A stretch of DNA of 64,000 nt from NCBI GenBank assembly GCA_050247075.1, contig JBFWUW010000015.1, positions 41,024 through 105,023 on the forward strand, given 5' to 3'. Under the pieces are notes generated by a model. That model was not told the DNA's origin. It did no database searches and saw only the letters and a list, made by a program, of their open reading frames with translations. The stretch is from JBFWUW01 sp050247075. GTDB lineage: Bacteria; Planctomycetota; Planctomycetia; Pirellulales; JBFWUW01. The position numbers were made by a program, and so were the translations under genes. Positions 47,323-55,968 of the stretch are shown here, piece after piece (position 1 is the first letter of the stretch; every line of letters starts with the position of its first letter).

Positions 47323-47703
47323 CTAGCATTCCAATTGCCAGACGAGCCAGCGGCCGCTTTGGCGGTGAAAGCGGCAGAGGGCGTGGTCGCTGACGTTACC
47401 TTCCATGCTGCCGATAACGTCGTGGACGCGGATGGGGTCGGTCTGGGCGTCGATCCAGGTGCTGCCGTCGAAGTGCAGAATTTTGGCCGTGGCACTGCCG
47501 CCGCCGGAGAGGGACGAGGTGAGCTCGACCAGGGCTTCGCGGTCTTGCACGGCCAGCGAGATCTGCACGCCCGCCGGATGCCGCCGCACCTCAATGGGGT
47601 AACTGCCGCCAATTGCTGAAAGCCTGTTGACCGCCTCGACCAAGGCATTGAAAGCGGCCGCCGTAATCGGCTGGCCCGGCAAAACGCGAGGAAGTTGAAG
47701 CAT
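47323..47703 (-). CDS. Small structural-locus protein, unknown
   Basis: This 126-residue protein (MLQLPRVLPGQPITAAAFNALVEAVNRL) has an N-terminal helix then a beta-rich body (VQISLAVQDREALVELTSSL, AKILHFDGSTWIDAQTDPIRV, WLVWQLEC). The opening GQPITAAAFNALVEAVN resembles tail-fibre or collar-type phage proteins that begin with an attachment helix. It lies between repeats; ATG 47703 is chosen because the upstream frame is simple-repeat sequence (TRHSTLG). Confidence 0.6.
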   Translation of the reverse strand: MLQLPRVLPGQPITAAAFNALVEAVNRLSAIGGSYPIEVRRHPAGVQISLAVQDREALVELTSSLSGGGSATAKILHFDGSTWIDAQTDPIRVHDVIGSMEGNVSDHALCRFHRQSGRWLVWQLEC

Positions 47704-47839
47704 GGGGAGTGTCGAGTGTGGAATGACGGAAATGCCGAGTGTGGAGTGTCGAGTGTCGAGTGAAACCGGTGAAGTGCTCCTGCCTGTCACTCGACACTCG
47801 GCATTCGTCACTCGACACTCCCTTCACTCGACACTTCGA

Positions 47840-48694
47840 TCATTCAAACTGAAACAAAGCGGTCAGGTCGCCGGCGCGGTAGGGGGCGTTGCCGTCTTCG
47901 TCTTGAATGGCGACCCAGTGTTCGCCGGCGACGGCCTGTTGCTTGTAGAAGTGGTTCCAACCGCCGCTGCCGCCGGACGAGAGCTCGCGCGTGCTTTCCA
48001 GAAAGGAATACTCCACGCGCCAAAAGCCTCCTTCCTCCAAGAATTGAAACTCGCGCGTCACCTTGGCACCCAAGAACAACACCGTGCCGGCGGGCGCACC
48101 GACAAACGAGGCATGATTGACCTTGCCGCGAAGCGAGCGGATGGCGGTCCAGGGCGGCTGGGCCACGCGCCGCCACACCAGCCGATACGCTCCGCTGGGG
48201 AGCAGCAGGCCGGGGTTTACATCGTCGGGCAGTTTGGGGTTGTCGGGCGGATCGGCCCATTGCCAGACCCGGCCCGGCACGGTGATGTATTCGGCCCCCA
48301 GGTCGGCCGCGTAGGTCAAGATGGTGCCCGCCGGCACGTCGGGCAGGTCGGGCCGGGGACGGTTGTCGTGGTCGTAAATGGTGCGATAGGTTGCCGTGAC
48401 CAGCGCGTGGGGGTAATCGTTGGGGGACGAACCGAGCGAGAACAACGCCCCGCTGGTGATGCGATCGGCCGGCCAGGGATCGACCGTCAGTTCCGACACG
48501 ATCAAATTGTTCAACAGCAGATGGCTGGGGAGCACAAACGAGTACCCGCCCCCGATGATCTGAAAACTGCCCACCAACTGCCGGGCGAAATCCTGCCATT
48601 GCGGCCAGGCCACCAGAAACCGCCGCACGGCCGAAGTGCCGTACTCGGTAATATGAAAGCGGGGCGAGTCGTCGAGTTCTTCAAAGGCAGGCAT
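47840..48694 (-). CDS. Phage-like structural protein, unknown (baseplate/adaptor candidate)
   Basis: This 284-residue, beta-rich protein has many aromatic strands (PRFHITEYGTSAVRRFLVAWPQW, GAYRLVWRRVAQPPWTAI, EFQFLEEGGFWRVEYSFLE, GGWNHFYKQQAVAGEHWVAI). No signal peptide or catalytic motif is visible. Its length and place, after the tail-tube-like and chaperone-like genes, suggest a tail-tip, baseplate or decoration protein. The family is not recognised. Confidence 0.6.
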   Translation of the reverse strand: MPAFEELDDSPRFHITEYGTSAVRRFLVAWPQWQDFARQLVGSFQIIGGGYSFVLPSHLLLNNLIVSELTVDPWPADRITSGALFSLGSSPNDYPHALVTATYRTIYDHDNRPRPDLPDVPAGTILTYAADLGAEYITVPGRVWQWADPPDNPKLPDDVNPGLLLPSGAYRLVWRRVAQPPWTAIRSLRGKVNHASFVGAPAGTVLFLGAKVTREFQFLEEGGFWRVEYSFLESTRELSSGGSGGWNHFYKQQAVAGEHWVAIQDEDGNAPYRAGDLTALFQFE

Positions 48695-49015
48695 GGACGA
48701 GTCCTAAATGAATGTCAAATGCGGAGTGTCGAGTGTCGAACATCGTCGCGTTTCGCTCCGCGAAACGGTGCCGGCCGCAAGGAGCAAAGTGCGCCGCGGG
48801 TGGCACGAACTCGCCAACGAAATCCGCCAGATCGGTCATGGAAAGATGATGCATCGTCCTGCCTTCTACCCGACGCCTTTTCGCGGAGCGAAAAGCGACG
48901 CTAATTGATTCGCCGTCGGAGACGCCTCCTTCAGGATGATCGGCGATGGAATCGCCTCTTACAGGCCGTTTTGGTTTCTCTTCTTCACCCTCGGCATTCA
49001 ACTCCGGCCTGGCAC
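48695..49015. repeat. R1 element copy b and R3 end relics
   Basis: The R1 copy spans 48744-48899. Directly after it two R3-type ends (about 48926-48957; ATCGGCGATGGAATCGCCTC) mark a composite remnant. A TCGAGTGTCGA simple repeat precedes the R1 copy. No gene. Confidence 0.8.
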
Positions 49016-49753
49016 TTAGCTCTCTTCCGGCTGCGCAAATCGGGGCACCTCGTCGCGGTGGTCCAGTCGGCGCAACGTCTGTCGCACTTCACCCAGGCAC
49101 TGGGCGAACTGGCCGAGTGCCTCATCGGATCGAAATGGCGGCCGCGAGAATTGATTGAGAGCACCGTGAGGCGGGCCGCTGGCTGCATTGTCTCCTGTCC
49201 GCGAACTGGTCGAACATTCTTGGCCCGCCCGAGGCAATCCGGCGGCATGGTCTTTGGACATGGCTTGCCGCGATCGCACTTCCGCCGGCGTCATCCAGAC
49301 GGTGCGGCGGCCGCTTGGTTCTTCTTCCAGGCAGGCCAGCAACTGCGGCAGCGTCAGCTTGCTAATCTGTTGCGGAGTCCAGCCGTGCAAGAGGCGAAGG
49401 CGCGTGAATGTCGAGTGTGGAGTGTCGAGTGCCGAATGGTGTGGTGGAATGCCGAGGATCGCCGGCCAAAGCCGGACCAAGCGGTCCGATTGCTGATGCG
49501 CCTGCCGCCACAATCGTCGGGACACGTCCCGCGTGACGTCGGGCTGTTCTCTCCGCAAGCTGAGCCAGAAAGCCAATTCCCGGCCAGGCGGCGTTTCCAC
49601 GTATCGCAGCACTTCATCGAACGGCTCCTCTCGCGCATCCATTTCCCGCTCGACCTCTCCCCAATCAACCAGCCGCAACGGCCGCAACCGATACTCCCGC
49701 CCATCCACGGCAAAGTATCCACCCGCGCCCGACGAATCGCACCATCGACCCAC
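49016..49753 (-). CDS. Phage tail-assembly-chaperone-like protein
   Basis: This 245-residue protein is mostly helical: FAVDGREYRLRPLRLVDWGEVEREMD then HGWTPQQISKLTLPQLLACLEEE, the pattern of phage tail assembly chaperones that read a target loading region and bind the tape measure. Following genes are structural, but no tape measure is found. A stretch PPHHSALDTPHSTFTRL (about 49407-49450) is encoded by the same CGACACTCCACACTCGACA repeat that occurs between genes. GTG 49753 has GGGAGG five bases before it and is preferred over an upstream TTG. Confidence 0.55.
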   Translation of the reverse strand: MGRWCDSSGAGGYFAVDGREYRLRPLRLVDWGEVEREMDAREEPFDEVLRYVETPPGRELAFWLSLRREQPDVTRDVSRRLWRQAHQQSDRLVRLWPAILGIPPHHSALDTPHSTFTRLRLLHGWTPQQISKLTLPQLLACLEEEPSGRRTVWMTPAEVRSRQAMSKDHAAGLPRAGQECSTSSRTGDNAASGPPHGALNQFSRPPFRSDEALGQFAQCLGEVRQTLRRLDHRDEVPRFAQPEES

Positions 49754-49800
49754 GGCCGCCTCCCGCAATCAATCAAAAATCCAAGATCGAAAATCCAAAA

Positions 49801-50187
49801 TCACGCATAGCTGGCTTTCGTCCACGCCCCGTTGCCCGAAAACTCCGCCACTCCCCCCACGACCTGGCCGCTGTCGATATCGACCTCCAGGCGGATGGCG
49901 TCGATCACGGCGGGCACGCTGTAGTACCGCGTGGCGTCCAGGTGCAACAGCAGCGTCACGCTGCTTCCTTCGTCAAAGTCGTCGGTGATGGGGTCGGACG
50001 TGTTGAGCTTGAAGGCGATGGTGCCGCTGGCATCCTTGATGCCCGGCACGCGCTTCTTGTGGCCGCCGGTGGAACTGCTGGCATAGGCCGAGTTGTGTGA
50101 CAGCGTGCGCAGCGACCAATGGGTAATGTCGGCCAGCGAAGTGCCGCCAATCAGCACCTTGCCGTCCTTGCCGGAAAACGTGGACAT
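49801..50187 (-). CDS. Phage tail-tube-like protein
   Basis: This 128-residue, beta-rich protein starts MSTFSGKDGKVLIGGTSLADITHWSL and contains STGGHKKRVPGIKDASGTIAFKL and VTLLLHLDATRYYSVPAVID, the layout of small major tail or tube proteins in which an N-terminal GTxLADITxWSL strand begins a beta barrel. It precedes the chaperone-like gene, as in siphophage tail gene order. The fold call is by pattern only. Confidence 0.6.
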   Translation of the reverse strand: MSTFSGKDGKVLIGGTSLADITHWSLRTLSHNSAYASSSTGGHKKRVPGIKDASGTIAFKLNTSDPITDDFDEGSSVTLLLHLDATRYYSVPAVIDAIRLEVDIDSGQVVGGVAEFSGNGAWTKASYA

Positions 50188-50316
50188 GGGAGGTCTCTTG
50201 ATGGATAGGTGATAGGAATGGTGAGAAGTGTCGAGTGTTGAGTGCCGAGTGTCGAATGGAAAATGCGTCGCGTCGAATCTCATTCGACACTCGGCATTCG
50301 TCACTCGACACTTCCC

Positions 50317-50835
50317 TCAGCTCGACGTGCCAACCAGCACGATCTTGTACGTGATGGCGTTGCCGCCCGGGTTGTGGATGCGGAGGATGTCGCCGCTGCC
50401 GCCAGTGACGGGCCAGCCATCTTTCTTGCTGGCCAACAGCAAAGGGCTGTCGGCACCGACTTCAATCTGGCTGCTGGCGCTGCCGCCGAAGGGGCCGGTG
50501 CAGGCGTTGGCCACCGAGGAGTCCAACCGCAACTTGTCGCCGGCGGTGGAGGAAGTGTTGACCAGCAACAAGCCCTTCAACTGGGCCAGGCTGATGCTGA
50601 TCGACCCGCCAAAAAACGAGCTGGCGAGCGCCGTCAGGTCGAGATCATCATCCGCCCCGGCCGCCACCGTGCGTTGATCGTGCCAGATCTGATCGGCCTG
50701 GTCGGCGGCCACGCCATTGGCCAGCGACTGGCTGTAATCGAGCTTTGAGGCATCGCTGACGGTGGAAAGATCGAGAGCATCCTGGAACAGCCAGGCCAGG
50801 GACGCACGGAGTTCGCAAGCGAGTGTAGTAGGCAT
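50317..50835 (-). CDS. Phage-like structural protein (head-tail region)
   Basis: This 172-residue protein has an N-terminal helix (LACELRASLAWLFQDAL) and a beta-rich remainder (DLDLTALASSFFGGSISISLAQLKGLLLVN, KDGWPVTGGSGDILRIHNPGGNAITYKIVLVG). The second half (LRIHNPGGNAITYKIVL) resembles beta-sandwich capsid or tail decoration domains. It sits between the DUF3168-like and tail-tube-like genes. The family is unknown. Confidence 0.55.
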   Translation of the reverse strand: MPTTLACELRASLAWLFQDALDLSTVSDASKLDYSQSLANGVAADQADQIWHDQRTVAAGADDDLDLTALASSFFGGSISISLAQLKGLLLVNTSSTAGDKLRLDSSVANACTGPFGGSASSQIEVGADSPLLLASKKDGWPVTGGSGDILRIHNPGGNAITYKIVLVGTSS

Positions 50836-51115
50836 GGAAGGGTCCGGGGGGAAGGGAGTTGGTAGTCGTTAGTTTTCAGTTTTCCGTCTTCGGTGTTCGG
50901 TGTTCGGAAATTTGTAGGAGGCGTTTCCAACGCCGATAGCCTTCTCCCTCTCCCACTGGGAGAGGGCCGGGGTGAGGGTTTTTGCGTGGATGATCTTTCC
51001 CGCATCCCCTCTCCCCAACCCTCTCCCGGAGTACCGGGAGAGGGAGCCTCGCGTTTCCTACCGACTACAGCCTGCCGGCATCGGCGATGGAATCGCCTCC
51101 TACAGCCCGCAGGCT
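50836..51115. repeat. Composite R3-R2-R3 element
   Basis: A left R3 end (50912-50940; TAGGAGGCGTTTCCAACGCC), an R2 core (50944-51047) and a right R3 end (51079-51106; CGGCGATGGAATCGCCTCC) fill the space between two structural genes. No gene. Confidence 0.85.
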
Positions 51116-51544
51116 CTAGCCTCCGGTCTCTAGCCTCCAGCCTTCTCCCTCGCCCTCGCTGAGCGCGACAAAGTCAATGGCCAGTTGCCAGATGCCGTCG
51201 GCTTCTCGGGCGGCCGTGTCGTGCGTGCGATGAAAGTTGAGAACGTGGATGTCATAAAGCTGGAAGGAGAGACGGTCGAAGCGCCGGGCGATCTCGGCGG
51301 CGAGCTGCTTGGCCGCGTCGAGCCGGCCGCACCAAATAGTGAACCGCACGGCCGTTTCGTCGATTGTCCGTCCGCTGCTGGTCCGCGACGAAGGCTTGCT
51401 TCCCAACCGCGTCAGCACCACATACGGCAGCCCTGCGCCATCGGCCGCCGCGCCGGTAAACAGCCGGCTGGACGGCACCAGCGAAGTCAACGAAAAGTCG
51501 CTAGACCAGAGAGAGTGCAGGGCGCGTTCGAGAAAGAGGGACAT
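51116..51544 (-). CDS. DUF3168-like tail-completion protein
   Basis: This 142-residue protein reads MSLFLERALHSLWSSDFSLTSLVPSSRLFTG and GAGLPYVVLTRLG, followed by DETAVRFTIWCGRLDAAKQLAAEIARRF and LNFHRTHDTAAREADGIWQLAIDFVAL. Such sequences match DUF3168, found next to head-tail connector genes in siphophages and gene-transfer-agent-like clusters. It would complete the neck or tail top. Confidence 0.65.
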   Translation of the reverse strand: MSLFLERALHSLWSSDFSLTSLVPSSRLFTGAAADGAGLPYVVLTRLGSKPSSRTSSGRTIDETAVRFTIWCGRLDAAKQLAAEIARRFDRLSFQLYDIHVLNFHRTHDTAAREADGIWQLAIDFVALSEGEGEGWRLETGG

Positions 51545-51680
51545 GGCATGGTTGCTCCGTGAGGATGGAGTGGCAGAGTGTTGAATGCCGAGTGTCGAGT
51601 GTCGAATCAAAATGAGGAATTAGGAATCAAGGAGCCATTAGGTTGCCGCGTCTTCTACAATTTCATTCGACACTCGGCAC

Positions 51681-52328
51681 TCAACACTCGGCATTCCTCA
51701 TCTCTTCCGCTTCCACCACGAATAGGGCGTCGATTCTTTCTGGTTGGTGGTGGCCGGTGATGCGGTAGGGAATGCCGTTGTGCAGGAAGCGGCTGCTGGC
51801 GGTGAGGGGGATCGTTTCCGCCAGGTAGATGCGGTAGCGGCGAGAGAGGCCGGGTTGGCCGTGCGGTGATTGTGGCTCGGCGGTTTGAAGTTGCAGCCGG
51901 GCACGCAGCGGAGGTCCGGCATGGGACCAGGCGGCCAGCGGCGCACCGTGCTGCTCGAGTGTCCAAACGGCCGTTTGCAGCGTGACGTATTCGTTCAGCC
52001 CGCCGGCGATGGCCAGGTTGCGGCATGTGCAAACGTAACGGCTGCCCAGCGTTTGCAACTCGGCGGCCAGCACGGTCCAGACCTCGCCTTGGCTATCGAC
52101 AATCGTAGCGCCGGGCAGCGGCTCGTCGGGCAATCCACCCGCCGGCAAGTGCCAGCGGACATCGGCCGACAAGCAAGTTCCGTCGCCAGGCTGGGCCTCT
52201 TGCCGCACCGCCTGACGGCGCAAAGCCCCGGCCACCAACGGCCCCGCCACCTCGCCCCGCGCCCGCAACGTAACCGTTTCGGTGCCATCAAAGACAGACT
52301 GGTCAGCGAGCGAGAGCGGCGTGGTCAT
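51681..52328 (-). CDS. Head-tail connector-like structural protein
   Basis: This 215-residue protein has beta strands (VFDGTETVTLRARGEVAG, SRYVCTCRNLAIAG, GLSRRYRIYLAETIPLTA, NGIPYRITGHHQPERID) and no membrane segment. Phage head-completion proteins occupy this slot (after capsid, before DUF3168). The last codons (EMRNAEC) run into simple-repeat DNA, so the present C-terminus may be repeat-derived. Assignment by position. Confidence 0.5.
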   Translation of the reverse strand: MTTPLSLADQSVFDGTETVTLRARGEVAGPLVAGALRRQAVRQEAQPGDGTCLSADVRWHLPAGGLPDEPLPGATIVDSQGEVWTVLAAELQTLGSRYVCTCRNLAIAGGLNEYVTLQTAVWTLEQHGAPLAAWSHAGPPLRARLQLQTAEPQSPHGQPGLSRRYRIYLAETIPLTASSRFLHNGIPYRITGHHQPERIDALFVVEAEEMRNAEC

Positions 52329-52486
52329 GGTTAGGCGGGCGTGAAAGAGTGTCGAGTGTTGAATGCCGAGTGTCGAATGGGGAATAGGGAGCGTCGAATG
52401 CCGAACTAGTTCGCATCCTGGCGTAAGCCAGGCGGCATCCACCACCGCTCTTCTTCATCCTTCTGCCTTCATCCTTCTGCCTTTCC

Positions 52487-52699
52487 TCACGTTCTTCCCA
52501 CCGTGTGAACTTCAAATGGTTCCTCGTCGGCCAGTTTGCGGTCGCACCAATCGACGGTGGCTTGCAGCCGGGCCAGGTATTCACTCCAGGCCACGCTTTG
52601 CCCGTCGATGCTGTACGAAGGTTTGGGGTCGGCCGTCATGGCAGCCATTGCCGCCAACGTCTGCGAGCGGATCGCGGCGACCGTTTCTGAATCCGACAT
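52487..52699 (-). CDS. Small structural-locus protein
   Basis: This 70-residue protein (MSDSETVAAIRSQTLAAMAAM ... WCDRKLADEE) is helical with a short hinge (DPKPSYSIDGQSVAWSEYLARL). Several phage head clusters have small proteins of this type between capsid and connector genes. ATG 52699 is preferred, since the upstream frame is repeat DNA. No family recognised. Confidence 0.5.
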   Translation of the reverse strand: MSDSETVAAIRSQTLAAMAAMTADPKPSYSIDGQSVAWSEYLARLQATVDWCDRKLADEEPFEVHTVGRT

Positions 52700-53013
52700 G
52701 GGATTGGCCTCGTTGAGGATCTGAAAATAAGAAATGTCGCGTAGGGTGGGACAAGCGGCATTCGGTCGACCACGACAACACGGCATCACCGCGATGTCCC
52801 ACCATTGCCACGATCCAAGGCGTGTCGTGGTGGGACATCGCGGACATCGCGTCTCTACATGGGCGATCGATGCCCGCTTGTCCCACCCTACGTGTCTCAC
52901 CCCAACCCTCTCCCGGAGTAACGGGAGAGGGAGCATCGCGATTCCCAACCATCGGCGCTAGAATCGCCTCCTACAACCGTCATCCTTTCGCCTTTCGCCT
53001 TCATCCTTTCCCC
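52700..53013. repeat. R4 element plus partial R2
   Basis: R4 copy 52741-52891, with ends GTAGGGTGGGACAAGCGG and CCGCTTGTCCCACCCTAC, is followed by an R2 half (52897-52935, CCGGAGTAACGGGAGAGGG) and an R3 relic (52952-52976). No gene. Confidence 0.85.
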
Positions 53014-54177
53014 TCATCCCGTACACTTCACCACGTAACGCGGGTTCATCACCGCCGCCGCCCCCCGTTCGCTGGCCTTGAAGCGGACGACGATGTCTTG
53101 GTTGAACTCGGCCTCGCTGTTTTGCGGCGATTGGGCCACGGTGATGGGCCAGTTCTCCATGTAGGCAAAGGCCTTTTTGAAGTCGCCCATGAACCAGTAC
53201 TTTTGCGCCGTGGCCGCCGCCACCCCGCTGGCCACGATGCGGCGATAGGCCAACCGGCTCTCATGCACGCGGTAGTTGCCCAGCGGGTTGGCCGCCAGCG
53301 TGGTCGTCGCCGCGCCGCTGGCCGTGTAGCGAATCTCCGGCGCGTTGAACACCCGATGCGCCGCGTGGCGATAGGCTGGCATCACCAGCACCGTGTCGGG
53401 CTGTACCAAGACCGGCTCGCCGGTGTGGGGATCCAAGATGTCGGCGAAGAGCTGCTCGGCGGCATCGACATCGGTCCAATCGACCAGCTCGTTGCTGGCT
53501 TTGACGTTGATCCACGGCGTGGCGGCCTGATAAGTATTGTAGTCGGTGCCGCGCCACTTGTAGTTGTTGGTGACGCCAATCACCAGGTCCAACAGCCGCT
53601 TCTCCTTGTTCAGGCCCAAGATCTCGCCGACCTCGGCCGCCCGGCTGAGGACCAGGTGCGTGCGGTCGAAAAAGACCGCCTCCTTGGTCACCGGCACGAT
53701 AAACCCTCGCTTGGTCGTGGAGGGAGTCTCGATGTAGTCCTCCCCAAAGCCCAGCGACGGGTACGGCATGCCGGCGGCGACCTCGCCCACGTCGTCGGCC
53801 AGCCGGGCCACACCCGGTATCTTTTCGCCGTCCAGCCGCGTGGGAATGGTATCAACCAGCTTGGAAACGACAAACGCCTCTTGCGTGTAGGCCTCCATGA
53901 TCTTGGAATAGACGACCTGCCCAGTGATGTTGAGAAACGCCGTGGCATCGACGCCGTCGCCGGCTTCCAACAGGTTCACTCCCCCCGACGTGCGCGGGTC
54001 GAGCTGCCGCACCCAGTGGTGCCCGTCGGGGATCAGGCTCTCGGCCAGATCGCGGAGGCTAAAATCTTCGGGCCGCAGATGGCCCTCTTGCAGCGCCTCG
54101 CTAAGATGGGCCGTCGTCCGCCTTGGCCCGTCCAGTTCGTAACGCCGTTTCAGTTCGCGACAATTGATGGTTGGCAT
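53014..54177 (-). CDS. Phage major capsid protein (HK97-fold, Mu gpT-like)
   Basis: This 387-residue protein shows the signature of Mu-type major head subunits: GQVVYSKIMEAYTQEAFVVSKLVDTIPT, GKRGFIVPVTKEAVFFDRTHLVLSRAAE (residues 130-170), LDLVIGVTNNYKWRGTDYNTYQ, LFADILDPHTGEPVLVQPDTVLVMP and a C-terminal VRFKASERGAAAVMNPRYVVK. The order after protease and cement genes supports it. N-terminal residues 1-60 (RELKRRYELDGPRRTTAHL) may be a delta-domain. Confidence 0.72.
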   Translation of the reverse strand: MPTINCRELKRRYELDGPRRTTAHLSEALQEGHLRPEDFSLRDLAESLIPDGHHWVRQLDPRTSGGVNLLEAGDGVDATAFLNITGQVVYSKIMEAYTQEAFVVSKLVDTIPTRLDGEKIPGVARLADDVGEVAAGMPYPSLGFGEDYIETPSTTKRGFIVPVTKEAVFFDRTHLVLSRAAEVGEILGLNKEKRLLDLVIGVTNNYKWRGTDYNTYQAATPWINVKASNELVDWTDVDAAEQLFADILDPHTGEPVLVQPDTVLVMPAYRHAAHRVFNAPEIRYTASGAATTTLAANPLGNYRVHESRLAYRRIVASGVAAATAQKYWFMGDFKKAFAYMENWPITVAQSPQNSEAEFNQDIVVRFKASERGAAAVMNPRYVVKCTG

Positions 54178-54379
54178 GGATATGTTGCTCCAAGTAGGTG
54201 AGAGAGTTCTTGGTTGCTGGTATTCGGTATTCGGTGTTCGGAATCAGTGGTTCGTCGGCGGCGGATGGGGCGGTAGGGATATTCCTCTTCACATAACCCG
54301 CCGCGCAATTCTCTGAACACTGAAAACCGAACACCGAACACTCCTTCAATCCAAAATCAAAAATCGAAAATCAAAAATG

Positions 54380-54853
54380 CTAGGCTGCCGCCTGCGGGCC
54401 TCCGTGCGATACCGTGCTGACGATATCGACCAGCACGCGGGTGTCGGCCGTGGCCACGCGTCGGGCGCAGCGGCCGATGGCCAGGTTGGCCGTGGCGACG
54501 GCGGCCACCGTTTGGTCTTCCAGCTCGGTGCCGCTGGCCGCTTCGTCCACGCCCAGCAAGGCACCGACTTCAAACGTGCCGCTGGGGCAGGCGAAATCGA
54601 ACACGCCGGTCGTGGCCACGCGGATCGGCCCGGTGTCGCCATCGCGGCTGCGCTGCATGGCCACGCCCGCGAAGTTGTCGTGGAACAGTTCCTGGTTGGC
54701 CGCCTCGCTCGACTGGTCGGCCTGGGCGCTGGCCGGTCGGGCGTCGTCGGTCGCCAGATAGACCAGGTCGCCAATTTCAATCACCGTGCCGGCATCGACC
54801 GGCAACATCACGGGGTTCGTTTCGCCGTAGCGCCAACGCATTACGTCAGACAT
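54380..54853 (-). CDS. Capsid cement/head-decoration-like protein (DUF2190-like)
   Basis: This 157-residue, beta-rich protein (DVMRWRYGETNPVMLPVDAGTVIEIGDLVYLATDDARPAS, FAGVAMQRSRDGDTGPIRVATTGVFDFAC, SGTFEVGALLGVDEA) resembles DUF2190/capsid cement proteins, which stabilise HK97-like shells. It lies between the prohead protease and the capsid gene, the usual position. Confidence 0.7.
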   Translation of the reverse strand: MSDVMRWRYGETNPVMLPVDAGTVIEIGDLVYLATDDARPASAQADQSSEAANQELFHDNFAGVAMQRSRDGDTGPIRVATTGVFDFACPSGTFEVGALLGVDEAASGTELEDQTVAAVATANLAIGRCARRVATADTRVLVDIVSTVSHGGPQAAA

Positions 54854-55170
54854 GGGTAGCTCCTGGGGGTGGTAGTGTTGAGTTGTCAGTTTTCAGTTTG
54901 TAGGAGGCGTTTCCAACGCCGATGGCATCGGGTCACGCGCGGCCATCGGCGTTGGAAACGCCTCCTACAGCCGTCAGCTATCAGCTTTCAGCCTGTCCAG
55001 TTCGGGCGTATTTCCCCCTCTCCCTCTGGGAGAGGGCCGGGGTGAGGCTTGTTGCGTGGACGATCTTGCGCCACCGCGCCCTCTCCCCAACCCTCTCCCG
55101 GAGTACCGGGAGAGGGAGTATCGCGCCATCGGCGTTGGAAACGCCTCCTACTGCCTTCAGCCTTTCGCCT
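54854..55170. repeat. Composite R3-R3-R2-R3 element with perfect 28-bp inverted ends
   Basis: The R3 pair is exact: 54899-54926 and 54942-54969 are perfect inverted repeats of 28 bases (TGTAGGAGGCGTTTCCAACG...). An R2 core follows (55013-55117), then another R3 right end (55128-55152). No gene. Confidence 0.9.
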
Positions 55171-55968
55171 TTAGCCTTTCCCCATCACTGCCTTGGCGAA
55201 GTCGCGGGCGGTGCGCGGGGCCGCGGGTTGCGGGAGGAATTGCTCGCGGGATTGCGGCTTGGTGGTGAAGTACGCGGTGAGGCGGGCGACTTCTTCTTGC
55301 AGACGCGAGATTTGTTGCGCTTGCTCGCCTTGCAACGCGGCGGCCAGGTCGGGCCGCTGCTGCCGCAGTTCCTCCAGCGTGGCCGTGGCCAGCAAGAGGC
55401 TGGCTGGTTGCTGGTTGCCCGTGCTGTTGGCCGCGCCTTCCGTCGCCGTGGCGCTGCCGTTGTGGGGCGCGACGGAACCTTCCGCCGCTTCAAACAGGCC
55501 CCGCGTGGTGGCGGGGTCGGCGACCAGATCGACCGATTGCACCTTGCGGATCGACTCGACGATCACCTGGCCGCCGTGGCGGCTGGTGGTGGCCTCGACA
55601 TTGTGCGAAAAGCCGACGTTTTCCGGCGCGTGTTCGGCATCCCAGATGAGCTGCTCCGCCAGGGCGTGCTTGGGATTGAAGTGCAGGTCCCCGAACAATC
55701 CTTGACCAGGCCGAAGAGCGACCTGCCGGATCGCGCCGATCCGGTCCTGGTAATCCCGCGGGGCCGTCGGCGCACCGCGCGGGTGGTTCACATTGACTTT
55801 GGCCCCTTCGTACAGGCCAACGGCGGCGGCCAGGGCCTCGGGCCGGTAACTCCGTCCATTGCGGGAAGTCAGCCCCAAAATCTTCACGCCCCGGACCACG
55901 CCGGCGGCGGCATCAACCCGCACCGCCAGACCGCGAGAATCGACAAATTCTTGGAATGTTTCGTGCAT
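55171..55968 (-). CDS. Phage prohead protease with scaffold-like C-terminus
   Basis: This 265-residue protein has GVVRGVKILGLTSRNGRSY, the core GAKVNVNHPRG, NVGFSHNVEATTSRHGGQ and ESIRKVQSVDLVADPATTRGLF, the His-Ser type arrangement of phage prohead proteases (SPP1/Mu gpI-like). A Gln/Glu-rich coiled-coil (LATATLEELRQQRPDLAAALQ ... QISRLQEEVARLTAYF) then serves as scaffold, ending TARDFAKAVMGKG. It would process and assemble the capsid and precedes the cement and capsid genes. Confidence 0.72.
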   Translation of the reverse strand: MHETFQEFVDSRGLAVRVDAAAGVVRGVKILGLTSRNGRSYRPEALAAAVGLYEGAKVNVNHPRGAPTAPRDYQDRIGAIRQVALRPGQGLFGDLHFNPKHALAEQLIWDAEHAPENVGFSHNVEATTSRHGGQVIVESIRKVQSVDLVADPATTRGLFEAAEGSVAPHNGSATATEGAANSTGNQQPASLLLATATLEELRQQRPDLAAALQGEQAQQISRLQEEVARLTAYFTTKPQSREQFLPQPAAPRTARDFAKAVMGKG

